DNA of 64,000 bases from Ectobius pallidus (taxonomy: Eukaryota > Arthropoda > Insecta > Blattodea > Ectobiidae): assembly GCA_964059195.1 (NCBI GenBank), contig CAXKWD010000006.1, positions 70,015,073-70,079,072 of the forward strand, read 5' to 3'. The notes under the pieces are model-generated. The model searched no databases. It worked only from the letters and a program-made list of their open reading frames with translations, and was not told the origin of the DNA. A program made the position numbers and the translations under genes. Positions 59,046 through 64,000 of this stretch are shown here, piece by piece (position 1 is the first letter of the stretch; every line of letters begins with the position of its first letter).

Positions 59046-60384
59046 AATTAAATGAAATTTGATCCAGAGAGTGAGAACTATCTACTTTTAATAGTCTGCC
59101 TACTTTTATTTTATGTACTGTTCGCTTCATAAGGACACAAAAAGTCGCCAGAAGCAGCCATAGATTGACCATCTACTATAAAACGTGACGACATGTTTTT
59201 AACCGCCTTCTTGCTCCAGGCCCAAGATTAGCGCTTTACTTACCATCATCTAAACTCTCGTTTAACAATTAATTTTATAAATACAAATAATTGGGCTACT
59301 GGTTTAAATTACGTCATTTTCCAGTTATCTAGCTAACTGTTATTATATTAATTGGAGGAAAGAAAATGATTATTTGAGCAATTATTTGTTCAGTTAAGCA
59401 ATTAACTTTTATCTGGATAATTTCAGCTCTTGTTTCTAGGAACAATGGCGAACACGATAATTCTTCCTCATCCTCATTTTGGTAACTTTTTTAGAATCAA
59501 GTTATAAACAAATTACATTATATTTTACTCTCAATATTAATGTTTGCATTAATAATTGCAAAATTGCATATTTTATATTTTATGGAACAGCGTGTAGATC
59601 GCGTGTTCTCTCGCACGGTCCACGATTCGTTTTCCATTTGCCTGCTCTTTCTCTCCATCTACTTGCTAACTGCTCCCGCCTGGGCTTCACATCTGTTACA
59701 CTTACATCCCTCTCTCTTTCTTCCACCCCTCCCCATTTTCATTCTTTCCAAACTCACTCCACAGCTCCTCTTCTACATTTATTTCAAATGCACAGTGCTT
59801 AATGTGACAACTAAGATAAACCAAAAACAACCACATCTCATCTTATTTTCAGCGTATATAGGATGCGTGTGATATTTGTATTGCTCAGGCTAACATCTAT
59901 TGTTAATGCTTTTAAAATAGCGTATAGTCTTTCAATTTTTTAAATATCTACAGTTCTTTTAATCGTTGCAAATGGAGTTGAGTACTACCAAAGGATTTTT
60001 TTTTCTTCTGCACATGTCACTCAGTCATGTAGTAGAGGCAGAAAGAATATTATATGGTTTTCTGGTAGTGCAAACGGTTTTCCCACTCCATGGTTTTCCT
60101 AGTGGTTTATGGTCCGAGTACTTGAACCACGCTCCCGCTCTGTACGAATGTCAGATTTATGAAGTGTGGTCATCGTTTCTCCGTGTACGTCTTCAAATCT
60201 GTTCATACGTGTATTATTAAAACAGGACGAGGACTTCACAAAGGAGATAGGCATGGACGACATTATTCATGAGTCGTGATAAAATTTGTCATGTTATGAC
60301 TACCTCTTTTCTGCTCTTACACTATTTTACCCACTCCCCTCAGATCTGTCAATCAATGAACAGCAACTCAATTAGTTGTGATTA
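59046..60384. other. Unidentified; a pyrimidine-rich patch at 59590-59790
   Basis: 59590-59790 is C/T-rich (TCTCTTTCTTCCACCCCTCC) and gives two overlapping ~108-codon frames full of Leu, Ser, Phe and Pro; these are compositional. No promoter, exon or transposon end is recognised. Confidence 0.35.
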
Positions 60385-60600
60385 TACAGTAGATGAAAAA
60401 TAACGGCTGGTGCGTAGGGCTGACAACCTTGCCGCCTTCAAGTGCCATATGTTACAATCTGGGAGCCTTAACCTCCTGGAAAACCTAGGGTCCCCATGGC
60501 CAATACAGGGATCACTTTTATACAATAGATGATAATTTCCTCGGTTCCAGAAAAAAATGGCCATATTCGAGCTACAGTACAATGAAGCTGGTCGACAACA
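60385..60600 (+). repeat. Possible LINE 5'-region fragment
   Basis: GGTGCGTAGGGCTGACAACC, TTGCCGCCTTCAAGTGCC, then GGGAGCCTTAACCTCCTGG and CCTAGGGTCCCCATGGCC form a GC-richer block. It recalls a conserved stretch I associate with the 5' part of insect LINEs, from memory only. No endonuclease motif visible. Confidence 0.3.
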
Positions 60601-60785
60601 ATGCAGAATGACTTCCAGCTATGTGGTTATTAGTACTGTCAGCAGTAAATACGAGCACTTAAATTCAGAATTCTTAATGAAATGAAATAACCGTGACCTA
60701 CTGTTAGGACATCACAAATAGGCTACCTCAAAACCTGTGCATAATCAGTATTATATTTGAGTATCAGTATTTGGTTGAAAATTGC

Positions 60786-61380
60786 CTTGAATGATTTGTA
60801 ATGGCTTAAACTGTCCATTTCTGTAAAAAATTTGTGACCTTGAAAAACTACCTTTACATAAAATCAACCCTTTTGGGGGTGTAAATCATGTCAGGTTTTG
60901 ATATCACTCAATAGGATTTTTTATCGTTAAAAATAAATTTTTATGGGTTAGATTGGTTGTGGGGTGAAAAACACCCTCTAGATGATTTATAATGGCTGAA
61001 TTTGTCCATTTGTGTAAAAAGTTGTTTGACCTTGAAAAACTACCCTTACATAAAATCAACTCTTTTGGGGGTGTAAATCATGTCAGATAGTTGATATCAC
61101 ACCCTACGATGTTTACCTCTCGAAAAAATAATTTGTAAGTGGGTTAGATTGGTTGTGGGGTGAAAACTACACTCTGGGCGATTTATAATGGCTTAATTTG
61201 TCCATTTGTGGAAAAACTTGGTTGACCTCGAAAACCTACCCCTTCATAAAATTAACCCTTTTTGGGGTGTAAATCATGTCACATAGTTGATTTCGCTCAG
61301 TGCGATTTTTATTGTCGAATAAAATGTTTAATGGGGTAGGATAGGCCTACTAACAACCCCCTTTAGTGGGGTGAATATTA
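60786..61380 (+). repeat. Tandem repeat, three ~195-bp units
   Basis: GATTTRTAATGGCT recurs at 60793, 60984 and 61180. Each unit continues TGTCCATTT, GACCTTGAAAAACTACC, CATAAAATCAACYCTTTTGG, GGGTGTAAATCATGTCA, then TTAGATTGGTTGTGGGGTGA. Units 1 and 2 are closest; unit 3 is more diverged and is interrupted by a TAGGCCTA near its end. Confidence 0.85.
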
Positions 61381-61499
61381 CTTCAGAAGAGCCTAACTCT
61401 TTGTGTATTATTTTTGTATTTTACATTAATAATAATTAGATTATTTGGTCAAGCAGGTTCTGTTTTGCTTACCTAACATTTATTTTGGACTTAGGTGTG

Positions 61500-61800
61500 C
61501 CTGGGGGTGCGTGAAATTCACCGTCTTGTTACGGAATGATTGATGGTTGATTATAAAGGCTTAAACATAATCGTACCAGGGAATTTCATTTCCATCAAGT
61601 TTTCGATGGAAGGATGGTGTTCCTTTGTCTTATTGAATGCACACTCCCGCAATGGCATCGGTTTATTCGGAATGATTACTACGGTCTTAAATAGATTACT
61701 AGGAAATTTAATTTTCATCAAGTTTCAACGCTAGGATGGAGGTCTATCTACCCAAATCCTTTGGGGTTGTGTGACGTCATATCATGGACTGGGTGACAAA
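61500..61800 (+). repeat. Local direct repeat following the tandem array
   Basis: GGGAATTTCATTTCCATCAA (61578) is echoed by GGAAATTTAATTTTCATCAA (61701), each followed by a GTTT(C)...GGATGG phrase, spacing about 123 bp. It may be an older part of the array's parent sequence. Confidence 0.4.
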
Positions 61801-61832
61801 AGGGCCTAACTGATGGTATTTCATGGCTCTGG

Positions 61833-62084
61833 TTGTCCATAAGGCTTAATTATTTGGGTGGGTTTGGAACAGCACAGTGCAAGGCCTCGCCGCTGGATAT
61901 CATGGTGCTGGATGTCAATGCAGAGATTATTGGGGTGGGGATGACTCTGGGGGAGGTGGTGGGAGCTGCTATAATCGGGATACCACTACTGTCGTCAAAA
62001 ACCATTGAAGTAAGAAATTTCCCACATCATGGTAACGAATGCGAAGGCACGAGGGCTAGCCATCGTGAGAACTTGAATATGTAA
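61833..62084 (+). other. Weak exon-like segment, GC-richer
   Basis: An 83-codon frame includes LDIMVLDVNAEIIGVG and LGEVVGAAIIGIPLL, and has GC well above its flanks. A donor-like GAAGTAAGAA lies inside it at about 62007. I recognise no family and the frame has no supporting neighbour exon. It may equally be a diverged repeat. Confidence 0.15.
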
Positions 62085-62758
62085 AAGTTCGCGGAATGAA
62101 GCTCTACCCAAGTTTAATATTATTGGCTGGAAATGTCATTTGGCCCAACAAATGAAATATTAAATATGCCATGTGACAGGTTTCGGCTAATCAAAATCGG
62201 GCGAGTACGCGGAGATTTTTATCCGAAATTCACTTCAAAATTAATTTGGGAAATGTTAACTACCACTTCTTCAACCACTGAAGCGTGTGGTCTGTGGTCA
62301 CTTAAAATGTAAAGGACAACTTTTTCAACCACGTAAGCGCGTGGCCGTCTAAAACGTATAGTACGTATATACGAGTACTGAACATATTATGTCAGGCTAG
62401 AGTAGTTTAAGATCATTTATAAGCTTAAGTACAGTATTTCAGGGACATGGAGAAAACCACCGTAATATGTGTCATTAAGTAGTCTGTCTTAGAAGCGCAT
62501 AAGCCTATGTGCAGTGAAAAGCTTATCAAGTATCAAGTAGTATCAAGTAGTCTGTATTGCAGACCTAAATTACGTATGGGATATCATTACGAAGATTTCG
62601 ACCAGCCAAAGCACCAAAGGATTATATCACTTCATAAAATCATTAAGGACTATCACCCAAGCAAGAATAAAATTATCAAAATTCAACTGGGATTAAGGAA
62701 TTGAATTTCGTAGATAATACGAGTAGTAGTACTATCACCGAAACCTTCCTCATCGGGC

Positions 62759-62898
62759 TTGAGAATGGACTCAAATGCTCGAACCGACAGGCAGCTTGGG
62801 ATGGTAAAAATAAATTTGAGTAGCAACTGCTCTGGCACCCAGAATTTACTATACTCCGAGACCGAGCAAGTGGAGCTCCAACTGGAGCCGATTAACAA
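62759..62898 (+). other. Weak exon-like segment with a donor motif
   Basis: A 75-codon frame starts MDSNARTDRQLG and runs through SETEQVELQLEPINK to AACAAGGTAAGAGG, a strong splice-donor consensus (AAG/GTAAGA). Codon content looks more protein-like than elsewhere. There is no recognisable family, and no partner exon was found up- or downstream. Confidence 0.25.
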
Positions 62899-62899
62899 G

Positions 62900-64000
62900 G
62901 TAAGAGGGACTCCAAGATCAACTATAAAATTATTTTTGCCACAACTGACGATTAACAGCGGCGCAGAACATTTTTGCTTCAACTGACGCCCAACTGTGGT
63001 GCACTATCATTTTTTCTTCAGTATTTCATACATGTCAAATAAAATTTGTTCACATGAAGGGCAAATTATGAAGTCAGCTTCTAAATAATGGTTTCGAGTA
63101 TCAGATATATGCTTTTTTACACATTTTTAATTATTTCAAAATATAAAGATATTTGAGGCACATCACTCACTGATGTTTTATGTATCGACGAAGGGATTGG
63201 TTTGTTAATTAGATTTTTATATATTTGTTGTTTATTTAATTAAAAAGAGTTTCTTAAATTGTTTAACTATTTAGGGTAACCCGTATGTCAAACATTTTCA
63301 TACTTCAATATTGAGTCATATTGCACTTGAAAAGTATTATTTCACATACAGAAAATATATTCGTTACACTCTAACCAACATTTTATACTAAAGATATTCC
63401 GATTCCTAATTCAAGCATTTCGTTTCAACAGCTGTTTTGTGGTTCCTCAAAATTTGCATTTCATGAATTACGGGAGTTTTCAAAATAACTGAATCATTTG
63501 CGTTCTACGGTTGCCCTATTCATATTTGAAGTAATAAGATTAATGATCATTTCTGACATTCAAGAAAAACCAAATAGAGTAGATCACAGTGTGAACACTT
63601 TGTAAGACAAACAAAAATAGTGGACATGAATCTAACAATAGCACAGCAATGAACAATCAAACTCACACAACACACATATATGCCTACACCCAAACCGATA
63701 TCAAAATATAATAAGTGGGGAATGATGCGTAGGTGACATGACAAGTCTGCCTGTCATGTGACATATTAATGTTGATGGCCCTCACATGATGGAATTTGGG
63801 TTCTATTAATAGATTAAAAGCGTCACTCCTAATACAAAGTGTTGTGCGTTTTGAAGGGGGACTACACAACAGAAATGCCAGTTATACTATGTATATCAAC
63901 TATGTAGAAAACACAACATGCATTCAATTATTAAAAAAAAAGGCCTATACGTCGCACTTTATAAACTTTGATCTAAATATCCATTTTCATTATTTTAATA
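62900..64000. other. No recognisable feature
   Basis: AT-rich to the end of the window. Confidence 0.45.

Noticed and set aside
59479..59872. Two overlapping frames of ~108 codons
   Set aside because: Low-complexity pyrimidine-rich DNA gives open Leu/Ser/Phe-rich frames without any motif.

Overview
The window looks like repeat-rich intergenic or intronic DNA from an arthropod, most likely a hemimetabolous insect. It is AT-rich, has no operons, and no open frame looks like an intact host gene. The insect guess rests on the protein relics (mariner transposase, non-LTR reverse transcriptase and RNase H tails of insect type), on tRNA-derived SINEs, and on an interspersed repeat carrying the motif CCCGCGGCTTCGCCCGCG. 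A cockroach- or termite-like source is only an impression. The palindrome TAGGCCTA occurs far more often than base composition predicts.

Layout. 1-6000: two SINE-like fragments, a full SINE (645-843), and a near-perfect 1-kb foldback (2236-3246). 5939-10800: two minisatellites. The second, with a 56-bp unit, is split by a 3.7-kb foldback transposon (6737-10447) with TAA target duplication, long inverted arrays of ~175-bp CCGGAAA-rich units, and a central captured protein-coding segment. 12-21 kb: mostly featureless, with a possible gypsy RT scrap, a 1.4-kb TIR transposon holding a broken transposon protein (16327-17717), and a second SINE family (20390-20650). 21.8-33 kb: a poly(A)-tailed retroposon, a pogo-type MITE, LINE tail scraps, a third SINE family, a G-quadruplex run and an RNase H domain relic.

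33-41 kb is a nest of DNA transposons: two Tigger/pogo-like elements with TA duplications, one of them holding an internally deleted mariner; a TTAA foldback MITE; a 33-bp-arm hairpin; a hAT protein scrap; and a Harbinger-like element interrupted by a hAT MITE with a perfect 8-bp duplication. 42.8-43.6 kb holds a degenerate reverse transcriptase with its YADD box. 50.8-52.3 kb holds a PHD finger + C2H2 finger + reverse transcriptase retroelement relic with an exact 337-bp-period tandem duplication. 53-58 kb: retroposon tails, a second hAT MITE, another SINE, a TIR element and a dyad. 58.9-64 kb: a SINE fragment, a three-unit ~195-bp tandem repeat, and weak exon-like segments.

Nothing here forms a working pathway. 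The biology is transposon nesting and decay. The most unusual item is the 6.7-10.4 kb foldback element: every array unit contains a splice-acceptor-like sequence, and the captured coding segment begins exactly at that acceptor. All calls are by eye; no database search was run.
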